Positions 10,056 to 19,153 are shown, counted from the stretch's first letter. The stretch is 64,000 nt of DNA from Bradyrhizobium sp. CCGUVB1N3 (GCF_024199925.1 NZ_JANADR010000001.1:6079501-6143500); one strand, 5' to 3'. Numbers and translations are program-made. The notes: generated by a model not told the origin, from the sequence alone.

Positions 10056-11444
10056 ATGCTCGAAACCGTCCACCGCCCATCGCAGCAGCTCGCAGTGCCC
10101 AACCAACTCGCCGATGAGTTCGGCGAGACGTTGCGGCTGGCTGTGCCGATGATGCTGACGCAGCTCGGGCAGATCGCGATGATGACGACCGACCTCGCGC
10201 TGATCGGCCGGCTCGGCGAGGACGCGGTGGCGGCTGCGGCGCTGGCGCACACAGTCTACTTCATCAGCTTCACTTTTGGCCTCGGCCTGGTCGCCGCAGT
10301 GGCGCCGCTGGCGGCACAGGCATTTGGTGCCGGAGATCCCCAACGCATCCGGCGCTCCCTTCGCGTCGGGCTGTGGGTGGCGCTGTTGATCTCGCTGCCG
10401 ATGATGGCTTCGCCGCTCTACGGCGAGGAGATCCTGCTGGCGCTCGGACAGACGCCGCATTCGGCCGCGCTTGCGCAGCGCTATCTGTTCGGGCTCGCCT
10501 GGGGCATCGCGCCGGCACTCGGCTTCATTGCGCTGCGCGGGTTCATGGGCGCGGTGAACCGGCCGCAGCCGCCGCTGTGGATCACCTTTGCCGCGATCCC
10601 CGCCAATGCGGTGCTGGTCTATCTGCTGATCCACGGCCTGTTCGGCCTGCCGCAGCTCGGCCTGCTTGGCGCGGGGCTCGCGACCACGCTGGTCAATTTC
10701 GGCACGTTCTTCGCCGCGCTGGCCATTGCCGCGTTTCGAAAGCCGTTTTCGGACTATCATCCGCTCGTCCGTCTCTGGCAGGTCGACTGGCCCTTGATGC
10801 GCGAGCTGCTCAGCATCGGCGCGCCGATCTCGTTCGCGCTGCTGATGGAATACGGGATGTTCTCCTCAGCCGCGCTACTGATGGGACTGATCAGCACCAC
10901 CGCGCTTGCCGCCCACCAGGTCGCACTCCAGGTCACCGCCGTCTTGTTCATGATCCCGCTCGGCATCGGCATGGCGGCGACGGTGCGGGTCGGACACGCT
11001 TTCGGCCGCAACGAGCCGGCGGCAGTGAAGCGCGCGGGGCTCGTCGCGGCGCTGCTCGGAATCGCGCTCGTCGCGGCGCTAACGCTTGCCATCGTGATCG
11101 GACGATTTGCGCTCGCGCGGCTGTTCTTCGGCGGTGGCGAGACGAGCTCGGAAACGATCGAGCTGACCGCGACCCTGCTCCTGGTCGGTTCGACCTTCTT
11201 CATCGCCGACGGCCTGCAGACCATCATCGGCGGGGCGCTGCGCGGCCTCAACGACACCACGATGACGCTGGTGTTCGCCATCATCGGCTATTGGTGCGTC
11301 GGCTTCCCGACGGCCTGGCTGCTCGCCTTCAACGTCCATCTCGGCGCGGTCGGCGTCTGGATCGGGCTGTCGCTCGGGACCTTCGTCTATGCCGCCCTTC
11401 TGATCTTGCGCTTCCAGCGGCTGGCGCGCAGATTGGGGGCATGA
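10056..11444 (+). CDS. MATE family multidrug/cation antiporter
   Basis: 462-aa integral membrane protein with about 12 hydrophobic segments, the usual MATE size. Family signatures include LRLAVPMMLTQLGQIAMMTTD near the N-terminus, ALIGRLGEDAVAAAALA, and the second-half equivalents (GAPISFALLMEYGMFS, ALAAHQVALQV). It probably exports cationic drugs or metabolites in exchange for Na+ or H+, as NorM does; the substrate cannot be read from sequence. No clear ribosome-binding site precedes the ATG. Its stop overlaps the start of the DUF2867 gene (ATGA), so the two are translated together. Confidence 0.9.
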   Translation: MLETVHRPSQQLAVPNQLADEFGETLRLAVPMMLTQLGQIAMMTTDLALIGRLGEDAVAAAALAHTVYFISFTFGLGLVAAVAPLAAQAFGAGDPQRIRRSLRVGLWVALLISLPMMASPLYGEEILLALGQTPHSAALAQRYLFGLAWGIAPALGFIALRGFMGAVNRPQPPLWITFAAIPANAVLVYLLIHGLFGLPQLGLLGAGLATTLVNFGTFFAALAIAAFRKPFSDYHPLVRLWQVDWPLMRELLSIGAPISFALLMEYGMFSSAALLMGLISTTALAAHQVALQVTAVLFMIPLGIGMAATVRVGHAFGRNEPAAVKRAGLVAALLGIALVAALTLAIVIGRFALARLFFGGGETSSETIELTATLLLVGSTFFIADGLQTIIGGALRGLNDTTMTLVFAIIGYWCVGFPTAWLLAFNVHLGAVGVWIGLSLGTFVYAALLILRFQRLARRLGA

Positions 11445-11923
11445 CGCCCGTCCGCGAAGTCACCCCCGAGGTCGACGCCGACGCACTGCTCGCCGGCGCA
11501 CAGTTCATCGACGCCCATCGCGTTGCGATCGGCGGGAAGGTGCTCACCGCCCGCGAGGCCTGTGTCCGGATGGTGCTGCACGGGCCGCGCTGGATCGATA
11601 CGCTGCTGCGCCTGCGCAACATCCTGGTGACGCCCTTCGGGCTCAAGACGTCGGGCGAAGGCGCGCCGGCGCCGGGCGGCTTGATCGGGCTGTTTCCGGT
11701 GGTCAGCGAAACGCCGGAGCGCCTCGTCGCCGGCTTCGACGACTATCATCTCGACTTCCGCATCGTGGTCGATGTCGCCGGCGATTCAACGCAGAAGCAG
11801 GTGACCTCGACCACGCTCGTGCGGACGCATAATCTCTTGGGCCGTACCTATCTCACGCTGATCATGCCGTTCCACAAGCTGGTGGTGCGCGGCATGATGG
11901 GGCGGATCGTGGAGCAGGCCTGA
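11441..11923 (+). CDS. DUF2867 domain protein
   Basis: 160 aa, starting at the ATG that overlaps the MATE stop codon (ATGA), hence translational coupling. The sequence has the DUF2867 pattern: FIDAHRVAIGG, ACVRMVLHGPRWIDTLLRLRN, a LFPVVSETPERLVAGFDDYHLDFR strand pair, and VVRTHNLLGRTYLTLIMPFHK-like C-terminal residues ending in VVRGMMGRIVE. No signal peptide or membrane segment is visible. Biochemical function of the family is unknown; it sometimes occurs fused to NAD(P)-binding oxidoreductases. Pairing with a MATE exporter is the only functional hint here. Confidence 0.85.
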   Translation: MTPVREVTPEVDADALLAGAQFIDAHRVAIGGKVLTAREACVRMVLHGPRWIDTLLRLRNILVTPFGLKTSGEGAPAPGGLIGLFPVVSETPERLVAGFDDYHLDFRIVVDVAGDSTQKQVTSTTLVRTHNLLGRTYLTLIMPFHKLVVRGMMGRIVEQA

Positions 11924-12041
11924 CGACGCTGTCAGCGGGCCTCTAACTCCACGACCGTGAACCAGTTTCTCCGCGCAAGCGACTGAGACGTGACGGCCGG
12001 CAGCTATGCCGGCCTACGTTTTGCTCGCGTTCGGAGATCGC

Positions 12042-13361
12042 ATGTATCTGGGAAAATTCTTCCATCGCCCGCCCGGAGATGACGATCGCGAGCTACTGCT
12101 GATCCTGGGCGGCGATCCCATGATCATCGGCATCTACATGCGCGAGGGACAGGACGGTTCGGACGAGTTTTTGCGCGAGACCTATTCGGACGCAATCGTA
12201 GCGATCTCGGCCTTCCGGCGCGAAGCGGCCAAGCTCGTCGACGCCGGCTATTTCGAGACCAGCCACACCAAATATACGCTGCGCAACCTCCTGCCTGATC
12301 CGCAAAAAAAGCCGGATTGGCAGAAGGGCATGGACGAACTGATGATGGCCGCGCTCAGCGCGCCGCTTGCCGAGCAGGCAAAGCATCTCAAGACGCTGAA
12401 GGGCACGCCGGCCGAGCACGAGCCGCTGTATTTGTGGCTTGCCGCTCATCACGGCCTCGCGGCGGATGCAGACGCGCAACAAACGCTCCGTTTTGCCGAA
12501 CGGGCGCGCGATACGCTGGCCGCGCGACGTGCCGCCAAGCAACCGCATTACGCCTGGTCGATTTACGACAGCCAGCTGGAGGGGCGTATCCTCGAATCGC
12601 TCAGCGACGCTTTTGTGCGCGTGGGCAATCCATCCGCGGGGCTCGCGGCGATCGAGCGGGCCTGCAGGGTCGCAGCAAACCACGCGCGCATCCTGCAGCG
12701 CGCCGTCATCCTCTGCGTTTATTTTCCGGAGCGCGCGGAGGACGCCTTCGACGATGCCTATCGCTGGTCGCGCTATGGCGGCTATGAGGACATCATGGCG
12801 CTGCCCGGCTACGCGGCGTACGAGGCGGGGCGGAAAGCGGGCGCAAATGGACAATGGCGCTGGAAGGCTGCCGAAGCTGCGCGCGAGGAGGAAGTCCGCA
12901 AGGCGGAAGCCGAGCTTGGCCTTCAGCTGCCGGACGACTATCGCAAATTTCTCCTGACGCGCGGCGAAACCGAGCTCTTGGTAAGGCTCCCCGAGCACTC
13001 CGCCGAGCTGCGCTTCCATCGGCCTGCGGATCTCGCCACCGAGCGCAACAACATTCTCGACTTCGTCTCTTTCTCGGACGCAGAGAGACTCGAGAAAGCC
13101 GTGATCCATTTCCGTGAGGAATACGGCGTCTCGTTACGGCACCTGCTGCCCGTGGCCGAGCCGGCACAGGCCAGCCGTTGTCTTCTGCTCCACCTCGAAC
13201 CGGGCGAACGCTACGGCTGGTGCTATCGCTGGGATCATGACGGCGCCTGGGAGCTGGAGACGCCGGCACCGAGTTTTGACGCCGCACTCGCCGCACTCAC
13301 CGGCGGAATAGAGCAGCGCGACAAGCCGACCCTCGGCTTTCTCAACATCTATCTCGATTGA
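12042..13361 (+). CDS. Protein with WGR-like N-terminus and SMI1/KNR4 (SUKH) C-terminus
   Basis: 439 aa. The ATG at 12042 is chosen because GGAG stands 6 bases upstream; the frame is open from 12006. Residues ~10-75 (ELLLILGGDPMIIGIYMREG...AKLVDAGYFET) resemble the C-terminal half of WGR domains. Residues ~90-270 are helical and may form TPR-like repeats. Residues ~285-420 carry the SUKH pattern (EAELGLQLPDDYRKFLLTRGE, then ILDFVSFSDAERL, LLLHLEPGERYGW). SUKH proteins are often immunity proteins for secreted nuclease toxins, but no toxin gene adjoins this one. Its 3' end overlaps the convergent FUSC gene by 13 bp. Confidence 0.8.
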   Translation: MYLGKFFHRPPGDDDRELLLILGGDPMIIGIYMREGQDGSDEFLRETYSDAIVAISAFRREAAKLVDAGYFETSHTKYTLRNLLPDPQKKPDWQKGMDELMMAALSAPLAEQAKHLKTLKGTPAEHEPLYLWLAAHHGLAADADAQQTLRFAERARDTLAARRAAKQPHYAWSIYDSQLEGRILESLSDAFVRVGNPSAGLAAIERACRVAANHARILQRAVILCVYFPERAEDAFDDAYRWSRYGGYEDIMALPGYAAYEAGRKAGANGQWRWKAAEAAREEEVRKAEAELGLQLPDDYRKFLLTRGETELLVRLPEHSAELRFHRPADLATERNNILDFVSFSDAERLEKAVIHFREEYGVSLRHLLPVAEPAQASRCLLLHLEPGERYGWCYRWDHDGAWELETPAPSFDAALAALTGGIEQRDKPTLGFLNIYLD

Positions 13362-14473
13362 TCCGCGACCCGCGCCGGCTTGTCGGCCGCCGCTTCCGAC
13401 CACTCGCCGATGACGCGATCGAGATCGCAGAGATTCTGGTGCATCTGCTCCAGCGAGAAGCCGAGCGCGAAGAAGCGCTCCGCAGTATCGCCGGGCTGGC
13501 CACGGATCAGGCCGTCACGGCGGACGGCGGCGACCGCATCGGCGTAGTTCTGGACCGCGACGTGCACAGGATGGATCGGCGGCGCGCCGGCGCCGGAGCG
13601 CAACGCCGCGGCTGCCGAACGCAAAAACTGCGCGACGACAGTACCGACCTCCGACAGGGGCCCGGCGAGCCTGATCTGCACATCGGCCGGCAGCGGCACC
13701 ACGGTGGCGCGGCCGATCATCACGACGTCGTGGCGCAGCCGCAGGACGGTTCGCAGCAGGGGACCGGTGTCGGGCCCGCTCGACAGGCGCGCCGCGCGCT
13801 CGCGCTCGGCCTCGGCACCGGTGGTGTTGAGGCCCACCATCGCGGTGCCGATGCCGTCCTGGATCCGATGCAGCGCGTCGTTGTCGCGGCCGCGCGTCAG
13901 GCCGGCCAGCAGTTCGGTGAAGGCATCGGCGATCAGCTCGAGCAGGCGCGCAGCGCCGGCACGAATCTGCCGGATCGCACGCGACGGCAGCACCAGGAAA
14001 GAGACAAGCAGCCCCGTGATCGCGCCGACCGCGACCTCGCTGACGCGATCGATCGCCGAGGTCATGGGATCGGAATGATGCATGGTGGGAACCAGAAGCA
14101 CGATTACGGCGGTCACCGTCGCCGCGCTGAGACTCGGATTGATCGCGGCGATGAAGGCGAGCGGGGCGACCGACAGGACCAGAAGCCCCAACAGCCCGGC
14201 TTCGCTGGAATAGGGGATCAGGATCGCAATGGCGCCACCATAGATGGCGCCGCCGATCGTGCCGAGCATGTAGTCGCGCGTCGCCTTCAGCGAGCGCCCG
14301 ACGCTCATCTGGGTCACGATCAGCGAGGTCAGGACCGCCCAGAGCGGCAGCAGCAGATGCAGCGCGGTCGCGATCACATAAGCAGCGGTTGCCGCGACCG
14401 TGACCCGGATCGCCAGCCCCAGTTGCGTCCTTCGCGACCGGACCTGGTCGTATAGCTGCCGTGCGAATGCCAT
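13349..14473 (-). CDS. FUSC-family membrane protein (aromatic acid exporter-like)
   Basis: 374 aa from the ATG at 14473 (an in-frame ATG at 14506 is the alternative). The N-terminal half has about six hydrophobic segments, starting AIRVTVAATAAYVIATALHL, with the family's conserved stretch PLWAVLTSLIVTQMSVGRSLKATRDYMLGTIGG spread over residues ~45-75. The C-terminal half is soluble and helical. The family includes the fusaric acid resistance and p-hydroxybenzoate (AaeB) exporters; the real substrate is unknown. It converges on the SUKH gene with a 13-bp overlap and is divergent from the MmgE/PrpD gene, sharing a ~115-bp upstream region. Confidence 0.87.
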   Translation of the reverse strand: MAFARQLYDQVRSRRTQLGLAIRVTVAATAAYVIATALHLLLPLWAVLTSLIVTQMSVGRSLKATRDYMLGTIGGAIYGGAIAILIPYSSEAGLLGLLVLSVAPLAFIAAINPSLSAATVTAVIVLLVPTMHHSDPMTSAIDRVSEVAVGAITGLLVSFLVLPSRAIRQIRAGAARLLELIADAFTELLAGLTRGRDNDALHRIQDGIGTAMVGLNTTGAEAERERAARLSSGPDTGPLLRTVLRLRHDVVMIGRATVVPLPADVQIRLAGPLSEVGTVVAQFLRSAAAALRSGAGAPPIHPVHVAVQNYADAVAAVRRDGLIRGQPGDTAERFFALGFSLEQMHQNLCDLDRVIGEWSEAAADKPARVADQSR

Positions 14474-14590
14474 CGTCGAATATCCCGATCCACGTAACCG
14501 GTCCAAAGCATAGCTGATACCCGCATCCGCCGGGCGGCTTGAAAGGGGAAATCCGCCCGCCTACCCTGCCGGCCAAAACGAGGAAACACG

Positions 14591-15958
14591 ATGGCCCACG
14601 AAACCGCAACGCTCGCCGCCTACGTCGCCGATCTGAAATACGAGGATATTCCGGCCGAGGTGCTCGAGCGCGCAAAAGTGCTGACGCTCGACTTCCTCGG
14701 CAGCGCGATCCGTGCACGCCGCGAGGCGGAATCGACGCCGTCGCTGCTGAAGATGCTGGAAGCGCTGGCGCTCGACGGTAAAGGCGACTCCACGGTGTTC
14801 GGCGATGCCAAGACCTGGACGCCCGCGGTCGCCGCGCTGCTCAACGGCGCCCTCGGCCATTCCCTCGATTTCGACGACACGCATGCGGATTCCTCGCTGC
14901 ATCCGAGCGCACCGGTGGTGCCGGCCGCGTTTGCGGTCGGCGAGATGGTCGGCGCCTCCGGGCGCGACGTGCTCACTGCGATCGTCGCGGGCTATGAGGT
15001 CTGCTGCCGGCTCGGCAACGCGCTCGACCCGACCTCGCACTATGCCCGCGGCTTCCATCCGACCGCGACCGCAGGCACCTATGGCGCGGCTGCCGCCGCC
15101 GCAAAGCTGTTCGGCCTCTCCGAGACGCAGATCATCTCCGCCTTCGGCGTCTCCGGCAGCCAGGCCGCGGGCTCGCTGCAATTTCTGCTCAACGGCGCCT
15201 GGAACAAGCGCTACCAGGTCGGCGCCGCCGCGATGAACGGCGTGATCGCGGCGACGCTGGCCCGCAATGATTTCATCGGCTCGACGGAATCGGTCGAGGG
15301 CAGGCATGGCTTGCTGGTCGGCTACACCGACGACGCACATCCGGACAAGGCCATTGCCGAGCTCGGCAAGAGCTATGAGACCATGAAGATCGGCGTCAAA
15401 CCCTATCCGAGCTGCCGCTATACCCACGCCGCGATCGACGCGCTGATCGCGATGCGGCGCGAGCACAATCTGACGCCCGGGCAGGTCAAGCGCGTCGAGA
15501 TCGGCCTGCACCGCAACGGCATCACGCTGACCGGCGATGCCGCGACCAAGCGGCACCCGCGCTCGATCGTCGGCGGCCAGTTCTCGATGTACTTCACCGG
15601 CGCGCTCGCCCTCGACCAGGGCAGCTTTGGCTGGGACGATTACAATCGGCTCGGCGATGCCGCGATCGATGCGCTCGCCGACAAATTCGACGTCGTGCAG
15701 GATTCGCGGCTGGAAGGCCGCGTCCATCCCTTCGGCGCACGCGTGAGCATCACCACCGACGACGGCGTGCACGAGCGGCTCTACGCCGATCCCTCGGGCG
15801 AGCCGAACTCATTCCCGGATGCGCAGGCGATGCAGCAGAAATTCTTGACGCTGGCCCGCCCCGTGCTGAACGCGCGCGCTGAGCAATTTGCGGATGCGAT
15901 CCTGTCGCTGGAGCGATTCGATCGCGTGGCGAAGGCGACGCAGTTGGGGAGGCAGTGA
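14591..15958 (+). CDS. MmgE/PrpD family protein
   Basis: 455 aa. Members include 2-methylcitrate dehydratase (PrpD), cis-aconitate decarboxylase and iminodisuccinate epimerase. Signatures seen: LTLDFLGSAIRARR, a GALGHSLDFDDTH segment with the acidic cluster, HPSAPVVPAAFAVGE, GYEVCCRLGNAL, GFHPTATAGTYGAAAAAAKL, and KPYPSCRYTHAAIDA. These match the catalytic surface of the family. No prpB or prpC neighbours are present, so a methylcitrate-cycle role is not supported; a dehydratase or isomerase for another small acid is equally possible. Cytoplasmic; monocistronic by context. Confidence 0.9.
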   Translation: MAHETATLAAYVADLKYEDIPAEVLERAKVLTLDFLGSAIRARREAESTPSLLKMLEALALDGKGDSTVFGDAKTWTPAVAALLNGALGHSLDFDDTHADSSLHPSAPVVPAAFAVGEMVGASGRDVLTAIVAGYEVCCRLGNALDPTSHYARGFHPTATAGTYGAAAAAAKLFGLSETQIISAFGVSGSQAAGSLQFLLNGAWNKRYQVGAAAMNGVIAATLARNDFIGSTESVEGRHGLLVGYTDDAHPDKAIAELGKSYETMKIGVKPYPSCRYTHAAIDALIAMRREHNLTPGQVKRVEIGLHRNGITLTGDAATKRHPRSIVGGQFSMYFTGALALDQGSFGWDDYNRLGDAAIDALADKFDVVQDSRLEGRVHPFGARVSITTDDGVHERLYADPSGEPNSFPDAQAMQQKFLTLARPVLNARAEQFADAILSLERFDRVAKATQLGRQ

Positions 15959-16125
15959 GTCTCCGCCCCCTCTCCCCGTTCTTACGGGGCCGCGACGAGC
16001 TTCGTTCGCGCTGAGAGGGTTGGGGTGAGGGGTTCTCTCCGCGAGAGACCTGCCAGTTTAGTTCGCGGAAACAACCGCTCATCCGGCGCTTCGCGCCACC
16101 TTCTCCCACAAGGGGAGAAGGGAAG
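15959..16125. repeat. Composite palindromic repeats between convergent genes
   Basis: Holds CCTCTCCCCG-TTCTTA-CGGGG near 15968-15990 and, at 16100-16124, CTTCTCCC-ACAAG-GGGAGAAG. The first motif recurs at 17738-17764. It lies between the 3' ends of convergent genes, where such stems could also serve as transcription barriers, though no T-run follows. Confidence 0.65.
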
Positions 16126-16134
16126 AAAGCGGTG

Positions 16135-17562
16135 CTAATTCGCGCCCGCCACCTTCGCCTCGTCATGCGTTGCCGCGACCACGTCGCGGACGAGGTCGAA
16201 CACCCCGTCCACCTCCGGCGGCCAGTTCAGCGAGCGGCCGAGGCGCACGATCACCAACTGCTCCGATGGGATCACGATCGTGTACTGCCCGATCGTGCCC
16301 TTGGCGAAGAAGGCATCGCGCGGCCAGCCGTGGTCGACGCGAAACTTCGCGCCAAAGCTGTCGCCCTGATTGGTCCAGAAGCCGGCGCCGATGCCGACCC
16401 AGGCATTTGGCGTCGTCGCCGCCGAATAGTTCACCCAGCCCTCGGGCAGGATGCGCTTGCCGCCGGCAACGCCGTCATTGAGATAGAGCTGACCGAAGCG
16501 CGCCCAGTCGCGCGCGGACGCCAGCATTTCGCCGGAGCCCTCGATCGTGCCGGCGCCGTCGAGCTGAAGCGTGACGTTGACCATGCCGAGCGGCGCGAAT
16601 AGTTCGCGGCGGGCGAAGCGGAGCGCATCTGCGGGCTTACCGCCGGCGGCATTGCGGATCAGCTGCGCGAGGATGACGAAGTTGCCGTCGTGATAATTCC
16701 AGGCCGTGCCCGGCGCGGTCGCAAGCGGCGCGCGCTCGGCAAAATTGGCCATATCATCTTCTGCGTATTTCATGGCGTTGACCGGCTCGAGCGCGGAGCC
16801 GAGCGAAGCCTCCAACGAACTACCGAGCGCAAGCCCAGCGGTGTGACGCAGCAACTGATCTACGGTGATGGCATGGCGCGGATCATCAGGATTTTGCCAG
16901 GCGGCGATTGGCGCGGGCCCATCGAGCTTCAGCTTACCCTGGCGCACGAGAATGCCTGTCAGCGCTGACATCACCGACTTCGTCATGGAGAAGCCGAGCA
17001 GCTGCGTCTCCGGCCCGACACCGTCAGCATAGCGCTCGGCGATAATGCGGCCGGCCTTCATGACGACGATCGCGCGGGTGCGGCGATAGGGCGGCTGCGC
17101 GGGCTCGGTGAAGGCGCGGTCGAGCGCGGCTGTCAGCCCCTCGCTTTGCGGCGACACAATTCCCGGGCCGGCAATCTGCGGCAGCAGCGCGGGCTGCTTG
17201 TCATCGAGCGGTAGCGCAACATCGGCGATACCATGGCCGTGCTCGAGCGTGCAGCCGAGCCCCTCGCGATAGACGGCATGGCTGCGGCCGATGCCGAACA
17301 GCGACACCGTCACGTCCTTGCGCGCGCGATCGACCTGAAGATCCATCGCCCAGGTCAGGAGACCCGCGCCCGGCATCGCATCGGTGGTCTCGGCGAGGTT
17401 ACGCTGGGGATCGAGGCCGGAGACGAATGTCTCCGAGCAGAGCGTGTCGGCGATGAAGCCGGTGGCAACCTTGGGCACGTCACGCGCCCGCGCCGCGCCG
17501 AGCGCGAGGCCGGCACAGGCAATGGCGGTGGTAGCGAGGATGATCTTGCGGCGTCGGGTCAC
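16135..17562 (-). CDS. Serine hydrolase, beta-lactamase/penicillin-binding (class C-like) fold
   Basis: 475 aa from a GTG start with GGAG seven bases upstream. An N-terminal RRRKIILATTAIACAGLALGAARA looks like a signal peptide, so the product is probably periplasmic. The SxxK nucleophile motif is SMTK (in LLGFSMTKSVMSALTG), and YHDGN serves as the likely Y-x-N region. The fold is shared with esterases, D-aminopeptidases and 6-aminohexanoate-dimer hydrolases (the closest look by eye). The first ~120 mature residues form an extra domain before the catalytic one. Substrate is unknown. It lies downstream of and in line with the AraC-type gene. Confidence 0.88.
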   Translation of the reverse strand: MTRRRKIILATTAIACAGLALGAARARDVPKVATGFIADTLCSETFVSGLDPQRNLAETTDAMPGAGLLTWAMDLQVDRARKDVTVSLFGIGRSHAVYREGLGCTLEHGHGIADVALPLDDKQPALLPQIAGPGIVSPQSEGLTAALDRAFTEPAQPPYRRTRAIVVMKAGRIIAERYADGVGPETQLLGFSMTKSVMSALTGILVRQGKLKLDGPAPIAAWQNPDDPRHAITVDQLLRHTAGLALGSSLEASLGSALEPVNAMKYAEDDMANFAERAPLATAPGTAWNYHDGNFVILAQLIRNAAGGKPADALRFARRELFAPLGMVNVTLQLDGAGTIEGSGEMLASARDWARFGQLYLNDGVAGGKRILPEGWVNYSAATTPNAWVGIGAGFWTNQGDSFGAKFRVDHGWPRDAFFAKGTIGQYTIVIPSEQLVIVRLGRSLNWPPEVDGVFDLVRDVVAATHDEAKVAGAN

Positions 17563-17737
17563 GGGCTTTCTCCGGCTTCGGGGCGAGTGCCGGAGAGGGA
17601 GCCGGATACGGGCGGGAAGCGCTCGCCGGATTTGGAAAACGACCTTGTTGAAATTGATCGAGGCTGGTCGATTTCGGAATTATTTAGGTATTTCAATTGA
17701 TTATAATGGCTCTGTCGCCCGGTCGCGATGCGCTCCC

Positions 17738-17764
17738 TCGCCCCGTTCTTACGGGGAGAGGTTA
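17738..17764. repeat. Short palindromic repeat
   Basis: CCTCGCCCCG-TTCTTA-CGGGGAGAGG: the same hairpin motif as at 15968-15990. It lies between the AraC-type gene and the serine hydrolase gene, both on the minus strand. Confidence 0.6.
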
Positions 17765-17771
17765 AGAGAAC

Positions 17772-18833
17772 TCAGGCCGCATCGGCCTTGAGCCGGCGAT
17801 ATTCCGTCGGCGTCACGCCGGTGACCGCCTTGAAGGCGCGGTTGAAGGGGCCGAGCGACTGGAAGCCGGCGTCCATCGCGATGGTGATGACGGGAACCTC
17901 GGCCTGGGCGGGATCGGCGAGCGCAGCCTTGGCTTCCTCGATCCGGTGGTTGTTCAGGAACACATTGAAGTTGCGATAGCCGAGCCGCTGGTTGATCAGC
18001 CGGCGCAACCGGTATTCCGGGATCTTCAGCCGGCCCGCCAGCACGCCGATGGTGATGTTCTCCTGGCGGTAGATCCGCTCGTCCGCCATCAGCCGCATCA
18101 GGGCGTCGATCAGCTTCTGGTCGGCGGCGTCTTCAGTAGCTTGCGGGCTGAAAATGACCGCCGGTGCGGCCTCCGCGGCGACCGGAAACAGATCGGCGGC
18201 ATCGACGCGCATCATGGCGTAGGCGATGACCGCGACGATGCAGGTGAGCACGCCGGCATTGATCGTATCGGCGGCATCGCCGACGCGGTAACCCGCGACG
18301 GAGATCTGAAGCAGCGCATTCACCCCGCCATAGAGCGCGCCGGCACAGACGATGAAGACGCGAACGCGGCGGCGGCGCTCGACCAGGTCGGCCGGCCACG
18401 AGGCGATCGTCTGCCCAATCGCAAGCGCGATGAAGCCGAGCACGATCAGGTTGACCACCGTCACCGAGAACCGCACGTGGCCGCCAGGCGCAATCCAGAC
18501 GCAGCCTGCGAAGCTGAACGCCGTCACCAGCGCCCAGACCCATCCGTGCCACCAGCTTAAGCGAAACTCGTCGTCGAACAGCGCGCGCGTGAACAGCCAG
18601 AACACCACGATGTTGCCGGTCGATAGCGCAACCAGCGGCGCATGCGATGCCGGGATCCGCGACGTGACACCAACCGAATAGCTCACCGCATGCGCGGCCA
18701 AGCCCAGTGCGAGAGCAGCACCGAGCCGCCCCGCCAGCACGTTGCGAAAATCTGAGAGCAGCGACGCGGCCAGCACCAGCAGCAAAGCGACGCTGGCAGC
18801 GCGGAAGGCGAGTTCTGTTGCGGCAAGGGTCAT
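17772..18833 (-). CDS. Membrane-anchored AraC-family transcriptional regulator
   Basis: 353 aa in two parts. Residues ~1-210 contain about seven hydrophobic segments (for example ASVALLLVLAASLL, LVALSTGNIVVFWLF, VVNLIVLGFIALAIG). Residues ~245-350 are an AraC/XylS double helix-turn-helix: NITIGVLAGRLKIPEYRLRRLINQRLG, then AGFQSLGPFNRAFKAVTGVTPTEYRR. Regulators of this design sense a signal at the membrane and bind DNA on the cytoplasmic side. Its target is unknown; the serine hydrolase gene 209 bp downstream on the same strand is the obvious candidate. The start ATG has no strong ribosome-binding site. Confidence 0.9.
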   Translation of the reverse strand: MTLAATELAFRAASVALLLVLAASLLSDFRNVLAGRLGAALALGLAAHAVSYSVGVTSRIPASHAPLVALSTGNIVVFWLFTRALFDDEFRLSWWHGWVWALVTAFSFAGCVWIAPGGHVRFSVTVVNLIVLGFIALAIGQTIASWPADLVERRRRVRVFIVCAGALYGGVNALLQISVAGYRVGDAADTINAGVLTCIVAVIAYAMMRVDAADLFPVAAEAAPAVIFSPQATEDAADQKLIDALMRLMADERIYRQENITIGVLAGRLKIPEYRLRRLINQRLGYRNFNVFLNNHRIEEAKAALADPAQAEVPVITIAMDAGFQSLGPFNRAFKAVTGVTPTEYRRLKADAA

Positions 18834-18920
18834 CGGGCGACGTGAACGCGGTCTCGGTTGAAATCAGCCGAACATCGTTCGTTGAGCCGGCTTTTTCAAG
18901 GACCATCCGCATCCACAGCT

Positions 18921-19028
18921 GTCATCGCCCGGCTTGATGTTTAGACCGGACGATCCAGTATTCCGAGACGGCAGTGATTGAACCGATGGGCCGCGGCGTA
19001 CTGGATGCCCCGCCTTCGCGGAGCATGA
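18921..19028. repeat. Palindromic repeat element, copy A
   Basis: Begins GTCATCGCCC, carries CGATCCAGTATTCC, and ends CCGCGGCGTACTGGATGCC...GCATGAC; the two ends are inverted (ATCCAGTA against TACTGGAT, GTCAT against ATGAC). A sibling of about 100 bp with the same order lies at 63687-63786. The rest of the 320-bp gap between the AraC-type and pirin genes shows nothing further. Confidence 0.7.
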
Positions 19029-19153
19029 CAGCGAGTATACGGCGGTGGCGCCCGCACAACATTTAGCCTCGGCCTTTGTCGCGACGGCAATGTGAAATCC
19101 TGCTACGATCGGCCCAAGAAACTCGAGAAACTCAACTCAAGAAGGAACCCGTC

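Noticed and set aside
12042..13361. Toxin-immunity system based on the SUKH protein
   Set aside because: No toxin, secretion gene or second immunity gene lies nearby; one SUKH protein alone does not make a system.
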